DNA of 64,000 nucleotides from Paragemmobacter amnigenus (GCF_009908265.2 NZ_JAAATX020000003.1:186001-250000); one strand, 5' to 3'; numbered from the stretch's first letter, positions 8,987 through 17,552 are shown. The notes: generated by a model not told the origin, from the letters alone. Numbers and translations are program-made.

Positions 8987-9988
8987 TCAGCCGAGGACGT
9001 TTGCCAGGGTCACGGGACTACCCGACTTGGCCGATTGCGTCGCAGCCTCGGCCATCGCGAGCGCGGCCACGCCGTCATCCAGGGTAACGGGCAGTGCGGA
9101 ACCTGCATTCACTGCCGCCACGAATGCCGCCCATTCCGCCGCATAGGCAGGCATGTAACGTTCAAGGAAGAAGTAGGTGGGTTTCGCCCCCGTCACGCCT
9201 GCGGTGGTGGATTTCACCACCGTATTCTCCAGCATGTTCTGGGCTTGCAGCAGGCCTTCCGACCCCAGCAGTTCGACCCTCTGGTCGTAGCCATAGACCG
9301 CGCGGCGGCTATTTTTGATCACCGCGATCCGCCCGTCGGCATAGGTCAGCGTCACGACCGCCGTATCCACATCGCCCGCCGCGCCGATTGCCTGATCGAC
9401 GATGCTGGTGCCGACCGCTGACACCGTTACAGGGGCCGCGCCCATGATGAAGTTCGCCATGTCGAAGTCATGGATCATCATGTCACGGAACAGGCCGCCC
9501 GAGACCTTGATGTAGGCAACTGGCGGCGGTGCGGGGTCGAAGGATGTAATCGAAAGGAGTTCGGTCTTGCCGATCTCGCCACGATCCGCCGCCGCCTTGA
9601 GCGCCGAGAAGTTCGGGTCGAAGCGGCGGTTGAAGCCGATCATCACCGGCTTGCCGTTCTTGGCCGCCACCTTTTGACAAGCCTGGGCCCGCGCCAGCGA
9701 CAGATCGACCGGCTTTTCGCAGAGCACGGCCTTGCCCGCGCCCGTCGCCCGTTCGATCAGGTCCGAATGGGTGTCGGTCGAGGTGGCAATCAGCACGGCG
9801 TCGATGGCGGGATCGTTCAGGATCGCGTCCGTGGACCGCGCCTCGGTCCCGTATTGCGCGGCCAGCTTCGCGGCTGCATCCGCGTTGATGTCCGACACGG
9901 CAACAAGGGTGGAGCCGGGGTTGGTGGAAATGGCAGTCGCATGGACGCCCGCAATGCGCCCTGCGCCCAGAAGGCCTACTTTCAGCAT
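8987..9988 (-). CDS. Gfo/Idh/MocA oxidoreductase, inositol 2-dehydrogenase-like
   Basis: 333 aa. The N-terminal Rossmann fold carries GLLGAGRIAGVHA (residues 5-17), the family motif CEKPVDL has the catalytic-site Lys at about residue 95, and MIHDFDMANFI lies near residue 170, as in inositol dehydrogenases. The reaction expected is NAD-dependent oxidation of a cyclitol or sugar hydroxyl. It is the last gene of an eight-gene minus-strand operon with an importer and a two-protein oxygenase; rhizobial MocA of rhizopine breakdown belongs to this family. True myo-inositol specificity (IolG) is possible but not proven. Confidence 0.88.
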   Translation of the reverse strand: MLKVGLLGAGRIAGVHATAISTNPGSTLVAVSDINADAAAKLAAQYGTEARSTDAILNDPAIDAVLIATSTDTHSDLIERATGAGKAVLCEKPVDLSLARAQACQKVAAKNGKPVMIGFNRRFDPNFSALKAAADRGEIGKTELLSITSFDPAPPPVAYIKVSGGLFRDMMIHDFDMANFIMGAAPVTVSAVGTSIVDQAIGAAGDVDTAVVTLTYADGRIAVIKNSRRAVYGYDQRVELLGSEGLLQAQNMLENTVVKSTTAGVTGAKPTYFFLERYMPAYAAEWAAFVAAVNAGSALPVTLDDGVAALAMAEAATQSAKSGSPVTLANVLG

Positions 9989-10003
9989 TTGATGTTCCTT
10001 TGA

Positions 10004-10813
10004 TTATTGGCCGAGAGCGGCCTTGAAGGCTTCGAACTCGGCGTCCTGCATGGCCACATTGTGCTGCGGCTGCGGGTAGGCACCGGTATTCACGTCCGCG
10101 ATGAACTCCTTGAACGCGGCGATGCGTTCGGATTGCAGGCGGGCATATTCAGCCGCGAAGTTGCGGTAGGTCTTGGCGTGGCGCGGCTTGTGACCGTCCG
10201 TGCAGCCCAGAACATCCTCGGCGAACAGGTATTGCGCATCAGCCCCCGGCCCCGCGCCCATGCCCAGCATGATCATCGGCGTGTTCTTCGAGATGAACTC
10301 GCCCAGACGGTCCGGCACGACCTCCAGCTCCGCGCCGAAGCAACCGATGGCCTCCAGTTGCTTCACATGGTCCCAGACGGCCCGCGCCTCGGTCGCGGTC
10401 TTGCCCACGGCGCGCCAGCCTGTCCATGTGATGTAGGACGGGATCAGGCCCACATGCGCGACGATCGGCACATGGTTGTCGCAAAGCACCTTCTGAATAT
10501 CCAGCGATGCGGCGCAATAGAAGCAGTCGCCCCCCATCGCGGTAAATCTGAAAGCCGCGCGCAGGTAATCCTCGGCCGTGGCAAGCTGGCCATAGGGACC
10601 AAAGGGCAGCCCCACCTGCACGAAGCAGCGCCCCGCCGCCTCGCGCATTTCGGGGCCGAAGAAGCGGCTTTCGATGGACAGCATGTCGATCCCCGCCGCA
10701 TCCGCCGCCGCCGCCTCTTCCAGCGTGGTGACGTAAAGCATGGAGATCTTCTGCCCTCGCGCCTTCATTGCGCGGATGTCGTGGACGGTCGGACGGTTCG
10801 CCTTGTGGACCAT
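10004..10813 (-). CDS. PanB-like (ketopantoate hydroxymethyltransferase family) protein, divergent
   Basis: 269 aa, a TIM barrel of the PanB family (MVHKANRPTVHDIRAMK start; central ELEVVPDRLGEFIS, matching the catalytic-Glu strand). By eye, the metal-binding acids of authentic PanB are changed: the GDSLG region reads IESRFFG, the ADLPF region reads VGLPFG, and the Glu after the next strand is in FYCAAS. A role in pantothenate synthesis is therefore doubtful. Position inside a catabolic operon, two bases after the TIM-barrel gene, suggests a lyase or C1-transfer step on the imported compound. Confidence 0.75.
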   Translation of the reverse strand: MVHKANRPTVHDIRAMKARGQKISMLYVTTLEEAAAADAAGIDMLSIESRFFGPEMREAAGRCFVQVGLPFGPYGQLATAEDYLRAAFRFTAMGGDCFYCAASLDIQKVLCDNHVPIVAHVGLIPSYITWTGWRAVGKTATEARAVWDHVKQLEAIGCFGAELEVVPDRLGEFISKNTPMIMLGMGAGPGADAQYLFAEDVLGCTDGHKPRHAKTYRNFAAEYARLQSERIAAFKEFIADVNTGAYPQPQHNVAMQDAEFEAFKAALGQ

Positions 10814-10815
10814 GA

Positions 10816-11589
10816 TTACACCGTGAACGCTGTGCGGAAGGCTTCGAGGGCAGCCTTCTCATCGCCCTTGGCAAAGGCTTCCATGCCGACCGGGCCGGCA
10901 TAGCCCATCGCCTTCAGCGCAAGCGCAACGCCGCGATAGTTGATCTCGCCTGTGCCGGGTTCGCAGCGGCCAGGATTGTCGGCGACCTGCACTTCGCCGA
11001 TCCACGGCAGGCAGGCCTCGCACCAGCGGATCAGGTCGCCCTCGCCGATCTGGGTGTGGTAGAGGTCGAGATTGATGCGAAGCTGCGGACGGTTCACCGC
11101 CGAAACCAGCGACAGCACCGCCTCGGTCGACCCGAAAGGGCAGCCAGGGTGGTCGATGGGGTTGAGGTTTTCGAGCGTGAAGACCACGCCCATCTCCTCG
11201 CCCAGGTCGCAAATCCGGTTCAACGTATCGCGGGCGCGCAGTTCCGCGCCGGGAGCATTCGAGCCGATACGCGGGATCGGAATGCCCATATCGCCCAAGC
11301 CGGTGCCGTGCAGGTTCAGCCGATGCACACCCAACCGCTTGCCCACCGCAGCCGTTTCGCGGGCCGAGGCCAGAAGCATATCCGCGCCTTCCTTGTCGGC
11401 CAGACGCCCCTCAAGATACCCGTTCATGATCGTGAACGTCGCCCCCGTCCGCTCCAGCGCGGCCAGATCATGTGCGGGCCAGTTCCACAGCCCCACGCCA
11501 AACCCCATCTCCTTCAGACGCGAAGCGCGCCAATCGATAGGACGGTCTCGCCACAGCATCTCGGCACAGGCGGCAAGTTGGAAGGTCAT
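10816..11589 (-). CDS. TIM-barrel isomerase/epimerase (hydroxypyruvate isomerase/IolE/MocC type)
   Basis: 257 aa. Xylose-isomerase-like TIM barrel with metal-ligand strands VFTLENLNPIDHPGCP (Glu) and LRINLDLYHTQIGEG (Asp and His), then IGEVQVADNPGR and YRGVALALKAMGYAG. These match the hydroxypyruvate isomerase (Hyi) subgroup, while position in the operon matches IolE or MocC, which act on ketoinositols. A sugar-phosphate or inosose isomerase/dehydratase role is inferred. Spacing to its neighbours is one to two bases, so expression is coupled. Confidence 0.85.
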   Translation of the reverse strand: MTFQLAACAEMLWRDRPIDWRASRLKEMGFGVGLWNWPAHDLAALERTGATFTIMNGYLEGRLADKEGADMLLASARETAAVGKRLGVHRLNLHGTGLGDMGIPIPRIGSNAPGAELRARDTLNRICDLGEEMGVVFTLENLNPIDHPGCPFGSTEAVLSLVSAVNRPQLRINLDLYHTQIGEGDLIRWCEACLPWIGEVQVADNPGRCEPGTGEINYRGVALALKAMGYAGPVGMEAFAKGDEKAALEAFRTAFTV

Positions 11590-11590
11590 G

Positions 11591-11902
11591 TCAGATCTCG
11601 ATATAGACTTGGCCGTCCTGAACCCGGACGGGGAAGGTTTTCAGGTTCACGCAGGCGGGCGCACGTTTCGCCTCGCCGGTGCGATAATCGAAGGTCGCGT
11701 TGTGCTTCGGGCATTCCACCGTGCCCTCCATCACGAGGCCGTCGCAGAGATGAACCTTCTCGTGGCTGCAGATCCCGTCCATCGCGTGGAAGGTGTCATC
11801 CTCGCTGCGGATGATCACGAAGGTCTGGCTGCCGTGGTCGAAGCGGATCAGGTCATCGAGTTCTATATCTTCGGTCGCGCAGGCGCGGGTCCATGTCGGC
11901 AT
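11591..11902 (-). CDS. MocE-type Rieske [2Fe-2S] ferredoxin
   Basis: 103 aa. The cluster ligands are C45 and H47 in CSHEKVHLCDG, and C64 and H67 in CPKHNATFDY, the two-Cys two-His Rieske pattern. The length is that of stand-alone Rieske ferredoxins. In rhizobia MocE is the electron carrier for the proposed MocD oxygenase of rhizopine demethylation; here the desaturase-type oxygenase sits at the head of the same operon. No ferredoxin reductase is in the operon, so one must come from elsewhere. Confidence 0.9.
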   Translation of the reverse strand: MPTWTRACATEDIELDDLIRFDHGSQTFVIIRSEDDTFHAMDGICSHEKVHLCDGLVMEGTVECPKHNATFDYRTGEAKRAPACVNLKTFPVRVQDGQVYIEI

Positions 11903-11937
11903 GGGTCTGTCCTCGGGTCTTGATTTCGATCAGGGAG

Positions 11938-11966
11938 CGGCGGTCCGGAGGGAGACCGGACCGCCG
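11938..11966. repeat. Intercistronic stem-loop between ABC ATPase and Rieske genes
   Basis: Perfect 11-bp arms (CGGCGGTCCGG / CCGGACCGCCG) around a seven-base loop lie in the 109-bp gap. There is no U-tract. It could be an mRNA processing or attenuation element separating importer from enzyme genes. Confidence 0.6.
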
Positions 11967-12011
11967 TTGCAGCGCGACAGCGGGTGGAGGACCGCCGCCA
12001 CGCCGAAAGGG

Positions 12012-12833
12012 TCAGGCCTGAACGGCCTGCGGCGGGTGGCCATCATGCGTGGCCATGTATCCTTCAATCTCGCCCTCCAGCGAAGCCATCGACGCCCCGC
12101 CTGCCATAAGATCGGTGATCTCTTCCCGCGTCTTCTCGCCCTTGCGGAAATCGGCGGCCACCGCACCACGGATCAGCACGGCGAAGTGGTCACCCACGGC
12201 CATGGCATGCATCACCTGATGGGTGATGAAGATCACGGCCAGACCCCGCCGCTTCGCCTCGTTTACGATGCGCAGGACGTGGGTCGCTTGCTTCACGCCA
12301 AGGGCTGCGGTGGGTTCGTCAAGGATCAGGACACGCGCGCCGAAATGCACGGCGCGGGCGATGGCCAGCGACTGGCGTTCCCCACCCGACAGGCCACCGA
12401 CCAGACGGTCGCCGTCGGTGATGCGGGTGATCCCCATGTCCTGCACGGCCTTGACCGCGATGGCATTGGCGCGGGCGCGATCATAGATCTTGAACGGCCC
12501 CCAGCCCTTGGTGGGTTCGACGCCGACAAAGAAGCTGCGCCCGATCGACATCAGGGGGAAGGTTCCGCCGAATTGGTGGACGGTGGAAATCCCCGCCTCC
12601 TGCGCGACACGGGGCGCAGGGAATATCACCTCTTTCCCGTCAAGCTCGATTGTCCCCGTGGTGGGCTGGTGGACACCGGACAGGATCTTGATCAGCGTCG
12701 ACTTGCCAGCACCGTTGTCGCCCAGAAGACAAAGCACCTCACCGGGCCGCACTTCCAGATTGATGTCATGCAGGACGTCGATGGGACCGAAGGACTTGTT
12801 GATGTTCTTCAGCGCAAGGATGGGAGCGGTCAT
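12012..12833 (-). CDS. Sugar/cyclitol ABC importer, ATP-binding subunit
   Basis: 273 aa, a single ATPase domain. Walker A is LLGDNGAGKSTLIK (about 37-50), signature LSGGERQ (about 148), Walker B RVLILDEPTAALG (about 167-179) and switch His in FITHQ. RbsA-type proteins have two such domains; this has one, as in the frc and related carbohydrate importers. It pairs with the permease one base upstream. It powers uptake of the operon's substrate across the inner membrane. Confidence 0.93.
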   Translation of the reverse strand: MTAPILALKNINKSFGPIDVLHDINLEVRPGEVLCLLGDNGAGKSTLIKILSGVHQPTTGTIELDGKEVIFPAPRVAQEAGISTVHQFGGTFPLMSIGRSFFVGVEPTKGWGPFKIYDRARANAIAVKAVQDMGITRITDGDRLVGGLSGGERQSLAIARAVHFGARVLILDEPTAALGVKQATHVLRIVNEAKRRGLAVIFITHQVMHAMAVGDHFAVLIRGAVAADFRKGEKTREEITDLMAGGASMASLEGEIEGYMATHDGHPPQAVQA

Positions 12834-12834
12834 G

Positions 12835-13887
12835 TCAGGCCCCTTTCTTCTTGGTCGTGGCCGAAAGGGCCATCTTGCGGAAGGTGTTGTTCATCAGCAC
12901 AGCCAGCAGCAGCAGCACTCCGATGATCAGGGCCGACCAGTTCCGGTCGAAATCGGTGTAATAGATGCCCTGATTGACGATGGCGAAGGTGATCGTGCCG
13001 AAGAAGATCCCCACCACCGACCCGAAGCCCCCGGTCAGCAGCACGCCACCCACGACGACCGAGATGATCGAGTTGAAGATGAAGCTCTGCCCGCCCGCGA
13101 CCTGCGCCGAGTTGTAGAGGATCGCCTGGCACATCCCCACGAAGGCGGCGGATGTGGACGAGAGAACGAAGAGAAGGATCGTCATACGGTCCGTCGGGAT
13201 ACCAGCATTCCGCGCTGAAACCTTGTCGCCCCCCATGGCGAAGATCCAGTTCCCCTTGGGCGAGAAGTGGATGAAGAACACATAGGCCGCCGTCAGCACC
13301 AGCCACCAGATCACCATGACCTGCAGCTGCCCGCCGAACAGGAAGTCGCCGAAGATCACCTTCGCCGGACCCTCGACCGTCAGAGCGACAGAGGTGGATT
13401 TGGTGATCAGCACGGTCAGGCCCAGCACGATGCCCTGCACCGCAAACAGGCTGCCCAGCGTCACGATCAGCGACGGCACGGCGGTGCGGATCACCATGTA
13501 TCCGTTGATCAGACCCACCGTCACGCCGAAGGCCATCGTCACCGCAATGCCCAGCCAGATCGACATACCGTAGTGGCCGGAGATGACGGCCACCGTCATC
13601 GCCCCGAATGGCACCATCGCACCGACGGAGATATCGAGTTCCCCTGCGATCATCAGCAGCCCCACCGGAATGGCGATGATGCCAAGGTTCGCGGCCACGT
13701 TCAGCCAGCTCGACATGCCCGCAGGCTTCAGGAAGGTCAGCCCGCCGAAGGCTGCAAAGAAGATCAGGACGGCCAGAAGGCCCAGAAACGCCCCCGCCTC
13801 GGGGCGGCGCAGAAGGCTGCCGAGCGACAGGTTCGATCCGTGCGCTGGCATGGCCTCGACAGGCCGGCTTGCTGTGGTGGAGGTCAT
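12835..13887 (-). CDS. Sugar/cyclitol ABC importer, permease (RbsC family)
   Basis: 350 aa from the ATG at 13887 (MTSTTASRPVEAMPAHG); the frame extends further upstream without support. It is a hydrophobic protein with about eight to ten membrane segments, beginning GAFLGLLAVLIFFAAFGG, and with the conserved loop GELDISVGAM and the later GGVLLTGGFGSVVG typical of ribose/inositol-type permeases. It forms the importer with the ATPase downstream and the binding protein upstream. Confidence 0.92.
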   Translation of the reverse strand: MTSTTASRPVEAMPAHGSNLSLGSLLRRPEAGAFLGLLAVLIFFAAFGGLTFLKPAGMSSWLNVAANLGIIAIPVGLLMIAGELDISVGAMVPFGAMTVAVISGHYGMSIWLGIAVTMAFGVTVGLINGYMVIRTAVPSLIVTLGSLFAVQGIVLGLTVLITKSTSVALTVEGPAKVIFGDFLFGGQLQVMVIWWLVLTAAYVFFIHFSPKGNWIFAMGGDKVSARNAGIPTDRMTILLFVLSSTSAAFVGMCQAILYNSAQVAGGQSFIFNSIISVVVGGVLLTGGFGSVVGIFFGTITFAIVNQGIYYTDFDRNWSALIIGVLLLLAVLMNNTFRKMALSATTKKKGA

Positions 13888-13941
13888 GGCGTTTCCCTTT
13901 CCGTCAGACCGTAGGTGACGCGCGCTGCGTCGGCAGGAATG

Positions 13942-13967
13942 TCCGGCCCACCCTCTGGTGGGCCGGA
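13942..13967. repeat. Stem-loop between binding-protein and permease genes
   Basis: Perfect 11-bp arms (TCCGGCCCACC / GGTGGGCCGGA) around a CTCT loop. Stable hairpins here often let the binding-protein mRNA outlast the rest. Stems beginning TCCGGCC recur at 19752 and 25566. Confidence 0.65.
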
Positions 13968-13978
13968 TGGTCAACGTA

Positions 13979-14950
13979 TCAGCGTGCGCCCTTGGCGACA
14001 CCGGCCAGCGTCGCGTCGATGTTCGACGCATCCACGATCCCCGGTCCGGTCAGCACCGGGAAGATCGGCAGATCGGTGCCGAAGTCGATATGCGAGGCCA
14101 GCAAGCTGACGGCGAGGTAGGATTGCAGGTAGGGCTGCTGGTCGATCGAGAAGAGCTGCGTGCCACCCTTGATCCGGTCCAGACCCGCCTGGTTCATGTC
14201 GAAGGAACCCAGCAGCGTGGTGCCGGTCTTGCCTGCCTGCTCGACCGCGATCGCCGCGCTATCCGCGTCGCCAGCCGAGATGGTGATGACCCCGTCAATG
14301 GTTTCGTCTTTCAGCAGTTCGGCCTTGATCGCCTCGGCAACCGCCGTCGCGTCCCCAAAGCTGGTGGACGGAAGCGGAAGCTGCGCGCCCTTGCCACCCT
14401 TGCCGGTGATCCCGTCGATCACGCCCTTGCAGCGGGCTTCGATATTCGCGGTGCCGGGAAGCGTATTGATGCACAGGACGTTCTTCTGCCCATTGTCACC
14501 GAAGTATTCGCCGCCCGCGACGCCAGCCACATATTCATCCGACCCGACATAGTTGATCGCGCCCAGTTCGCGGGCCTTCTCGGCCCCGCCCGCGTTCATC
14601 AGGATGACCTTGATGCCCGCCGCGATGGCATCCTTGATCGCCGGATCTTCGGCTTCCGGCACCCAGTTCGGGATCACGAGTCCATCCACTTCCATGCTGA
14701 TCGCGGTGCGGATCAGTTGCACGACGTCGGGGGCGAAGTTGTCGTAATTCACGAGGCGCAGGTAGTTCACCGAACCGCCATTCGCTTCCACCATCGGGGT
14801 CGCGTCGTCGATGCCCTTCTTGATGATGTTCCAGAAGGCATCATCGTTCGATCCGCCCACGACAGCGATATCCGCCGCCATCGAGGCGCTGCCCGCGAAG
14901 GCGACAAGCGCGGTCGTGGCAAGGACCTTCGTCAGGTTTGCAAGTCTCAT
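13979..14950 (-). CDS. Periplasmic sugar/cyclitol-binding protein (RbsB/MocB type)
   Basis: 323 aa. The N-terminal signal peptide is clear: basic MRLANLTK, hydrophobic core VLATTALVAFAG and likely cleavage after SMA. The mature protein starts with the periplasmic-binding strand DIAVVGGSNDDAFWNIIKKG, and continues with GIKVILMNAGG and DGVITISAGDADSAAIAVEQ, as in family 4 binding proteins for ribose, inositol and rhizopine. It delivers ligand to the permease encoded next. Confidence 0.93.
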   Translation of the reverse strand: MRLANLTKVLATTALVAFAGSASMAADIAVVGGSNDDAFWNIIKKGIDDATPMVEANGGSVNYLRLVNYDNFAPDVVQLIRTAISMEVDGLVIPNWVPEAEDPAIKDAIAAGIKVILMNAGGAEKARELGAINYVGSDEYVAGVAGGEYFGDNGQKNVLCINTLPGTANIEARCKGVIDGITGKGGKGAQLPLPSTSFGDATAVAEAIKAELLKDETIDGVITISAGDADSAAIAVEQAGKTGTTLLGSFDMNQAGLDRIKGGTQLFSIDQQPYLQSYLAVSLLASHIDFGTDLPIFPVLTGPGIVDASNIDATLAGVAKGAR

Positions 14951-15010
14951 GGTCTGTCCTCCCTTTGGTGCCCCCGGTTCTCCGACGGGCGTTGGTGTTG
15001 GTGGGATTGA

Positions 15011-15043
15011 CCGGCGCGCCCCCTCCTCCGGGACACGCGCCGG
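15011..15043. repeat. Stem-loop between oxygenase and binding-protein genes
   Basis: Perfect 8-bp arms CCGGCGCG and CGCGCCGG with a 17-base loop in the 102-bp gap. It is weaker than the other intercistronic hairpins. Confidence 0.4.
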
Positions 15044-15052
15044 ATCTCGGGG

Positions 15053-16069
15053 TCAGGTGCGGGCCGCCTTGGCGTTCATCCGCGCTTTCTTCTTCTCGAA
15101 CCGGGCCTGCATGATCGCATCGCCCTCTTTCGAACCGTCGTGCCAATAGCCGAACCACTTATCCAAGGGGATCAGCCCATCGCCGCCGTAATTCACCTCG
15201 AAGTATTTGTGGTGCAGGTAATGGGCATAGGCGTGGCTATCGAGCGTCTTGTCTTCGGTGATCTCAAGCTTGTCGAAGCCGATATGCCCGTTCACCGCGC
15301 CGAAGCCTGCGATATGCAGCTGGAACATGGCGATGATAGGGTTCGACGGGATGATCAGGTGCCAGAAGGCCACCGCGTGATAGAGGAACCCTTCGACAGG
15401 GTGCATCGACAGCGACGACCACGGGCTCGGGTTTACCGAATTGTGGTGGACCGAATGCACCCATTTATACAGCAGCGGCGTATGGATCAGCCGGTGGATC
15501 GCGAAGAAATGCACCTCATGGATCGCCGGGGCCAGCAGCACGATCGCGGCAAGATACCAAGGATTGTCCGACCAGCTCAGCCACGGCACATAGCCCGCGG
15601 CGAAGGCATGCAGGAAGATCACCTCGACCAGCGTCCAGAGCGGGATGGAGATGAAGAAGGACCGCAGGAAGTTGTCGATATTCTGCGACTTGAACCAGAA
15701 CACGTCCGAAGGCTGCTCTGACGGGAACTTCGCATTGTATTTGAACCGCGTGCCCTGCTTGCGGCGGACATACCAGAACAGCTCGACCGAACCATACATG
15801 ACAAATATCGCCGCCGCATTCACGGCATAGAGCCAGAGCGCCCAGCCCCAGGACAGGGTCTTCATCACCTCGACATCCGGCACGACGTAGAACCAGTAAA
15901 GCAGCGCCGTCGCCATGTGGAACGCGTTCCACGGGAACAGGTATTCCGGCACCCAGCGCAGCACCTTCACGATGCTGAACGGGCGGAGCCAGAACGGGGC
16001 CACCTCCAGATGAGCGTTCGGGGCCCAGTCGCCACGCTTGTTGCGGGTGCCGAATTGCAGATCGTCCAT
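15053..16069 (-). CDS. Membrane di-iron oxygenase of the sterol desaturase/fatty acid hydroxylase superfamily (MocD-like role)
   Basis: 338 aa from the ATG at 16069, preceded by GAAGGA. Histidine clusters typical of membrane non-haem di-iron enzymes occur in order: HFFAIHRLIH (187-196), HSVHH (205-209), and HAYAHYLHH (279-287), with NYGGDG just after. Membrane segments flank them (about 46-64, 73-92, 136-158, 171-190). As first gene of the operon and with a MocE-type Rieske partner, an oxidative O-demethylase or hydroxylase role is inferred by analogy with MocD. A lipid hydroxylase function is the alternative. Confidence 0.85.
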   Translation of the reverse strand: MDDLQFGTRNKRGDWAPNAHLEVAPFWLRPFSIVKVLRWVPEYLFPWNAFHMATALLYWFYVVPDVEVMKTLSWGWALWLYAVNAAAIFVMYGSVELFWYVRRKQGTRFKYNAKFPSEQPSDVFWFKSQNIDNFLRSFFISIPLWTLVEVIFLHAFAAGYVPWLSWSDNPWYLAAIVLLAPAIHEVHFFAIHRLIHTPLLYKWVHSVHHNSVNPSPWSSLSMHPVEGFLYHAVAFWHLIIPSNPIIAMFQLHIAGFGAVNGHIGFDKLEITEDKTLDSHAYAHYLHHKYFEVNYGGDGLIPLDKWFGYWHDGSKEGDAIMQARFEKKKARMNAKAART

Positions 16070-16246
16070 CTTCGTCCTTCCTCTTCCTTTCGGTCGGGGG
16101 TCCGGACGAAACACGACATCGTCCCGCGGGCCCACACCACGCGGCACCGGGGCAAGGCCCCGCCGTCATTCCTGTCCGAAATCACCCTCCCTACGGCTGC
16201 GAAGACTCAGGGAGCCGCCACGCCGCGATGGCGGGAAATAAGCGCC

Positions 16247-16276
16247 TTGACGCATATCAAATCAACCCGCCATGAT
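16247..16276 (+). promoter_or_regulatory. Candidate promoter of the LacI-type regulator
   Basis: TTGACG at 16247 and CATGAT at 16271 are spaced by 18 bases and match sigma-70 consensus at five and four of six positions. The start site would fall just upstream of the operator pair at 16292-16330. Confidence 0.35.
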
Positions 16277-16291
16277 AGCGGAAACATGAAA

Positions 16292-16330
16292 TCGTATCAT
16301 TCACATCATCAATCAAGCAAAATGATACGA
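16292..16330. promoter_or_regulatory. Paired operator candidate for the LacI-type regulator
   Basis: TCGTATCATT (16292-16301) and AATGATACGA (16321-16330) are perfect 10-bp inverted copies separated by 19 bases, in the divergent gap between the regulator and the eight-gene operon. A minus-strand -10-like TACGAT overlaps the left copy, so binding there could repress the catabolic operon. Confidence 0.6.
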
Positions 16331-16348
16331 ACCAGATCAGGACCGCAA

Positions 16349-17371
16349 ATGCGCCGCCCCACGATCCCCGACCTTGCCGAAGCTGCCGGTGTCTCGGTCG
16401 CCACGGTGAACCGCGTCCTGTCAGGCGCGGAAAATGTCCGCCTCGCCACCCGCGAGCGCGTCCAGCAGGCGGCGGCTGAGATCGGCTTCTACGGCCTCGG
16501 CTCGATCCAGGCCCGCGTCTCCGCCGCCCGCCCGAGGCTGCGCTTCGGCATCCTGCTCTTGCAACCCCACCGCCCCTTCTATCGCAACATCGCCACCGCG
16601 ATGGAAGAAGCCGCCGCTGCCGCGACTGGCGCAGAGGTGGACCTGCGGATCGAGTTTCTGGAAGACCTCTCGCCCCAGAACGTCGCCGACCGCGCCCTCG
16701 CCCTTGCCAGCGATTGCAACGCCATATGCCTGACCGCCGCCGTTCATCCGGTCGTGAGCGAGGCGCTAGAACGTATCCAGTCGCAGGGCATCCCCGTCTT
16801 CGCCTTCGTCTCGCAGATCAGCGTCACGGGCCAGATGTCCTATATCGGGCTCGACAACTGGAAGGTCGGCCGCACCTCCGCATGGACCTTTGCCAACATC
16901 TGCAAGGCACCGGGCAAGATCGGCATCCTGATGGGCAACCCGCGCTACCGGAACCAGGAGATGAACGAGACGGGCTTCCGCTCCTACTTCCGCGAACACG
17001 CCCCCGACTTCACCCTTCTAGAACCCATCTCCACCTTCGAATCCGCCGCAGTGGCGCAGGAGATGACCGAAAAGCTGCTGTCCGATCACCCCGACCTCGC
17101 CGGCCTCTACATCTCTGGCGGCGGCATCAGCGGCGCACTCGCCGCCCTTCGATCCAGCGGCAAGGCCGGAAAGATGGTCGTCGTCGGCTACGACCTGACC
17201 GAAGTCACCCGCGCTGCCCTACTCGACGGCACCATGACCCTCGTCATCTCCCACCCCCTCGCCCGCCTTGCGCGCGACGCCATCGACGGCATGATCCGCG
17301 CCTGCGCCAACCCCGGCAGCAATCAGACCAGCATCGCGCCCTTCGATATATTCACGCGGGAGAACATCTGA
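16349..17371 (+). CDS. LacI-family transcriptional regulator of the catabolic operon
   Basis: 340 aa. Start ATG at 16349 (MRRPTIPDLAEAAGVSVATV); an in-frame ATG at 16322 lies inside the candidate operator. The HTH TIPDLAEAAGVSVATVNRVL and hinge-region RVQQAAAEIGFYG are typical. The rest is a periplasmic-binding-type sensor domain (GILLLQPHRPFYRNI; VVVGYDLTEVTRAAL near the end). It is divergent from the importer/oxygenase operon, so it most likely senses that operon's substrate and represses it in its absence. Confidence 0.92.
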   Translation: MRRPTIPDLAEAAGVSVATVNRVLSGAENVRLATRERVQQAAAEIGFYGLGSIQARVSAARPRLRFGILLLQPHRPFYRNIATAMEEAAAAATGAEVDLRIEFLEDLSPQNVADRALALASDCNAICLTAAVHPVVSEALERIQSQGIPVFAFVSQISVTGQMSYIGLDNWKVGRTSAWTFANICKAPGKIGILMGNPRYRNQEMNETGFRSYFREHAPDFTLLEPISTFESAAVAQEMTEKLLSDHPDLAGLYISGGGISGALAALRSSGKAGKMVVVGYDLTEVTRAALLDGTMTLVISHPLARLARDAIDGMIRACANPGSNQTSIAPFDIFTRENI

Positions 17372-17552
17372 GGCGACGGTCTGCTTTCCAATGTGACGTA
17401 GGGCAGCTATGGGCCGATCGCTGCCGAAACCGAGCAACGCAAACGGTGGGACAGAGAAAGATTGGAACACGGCCGGATGAGACCGGGCCTCAACACCCAA
17501 AAGCACATCCCGACGATCGTCCCGCTACCTTTCAATTAATGAGATTCTTGGG

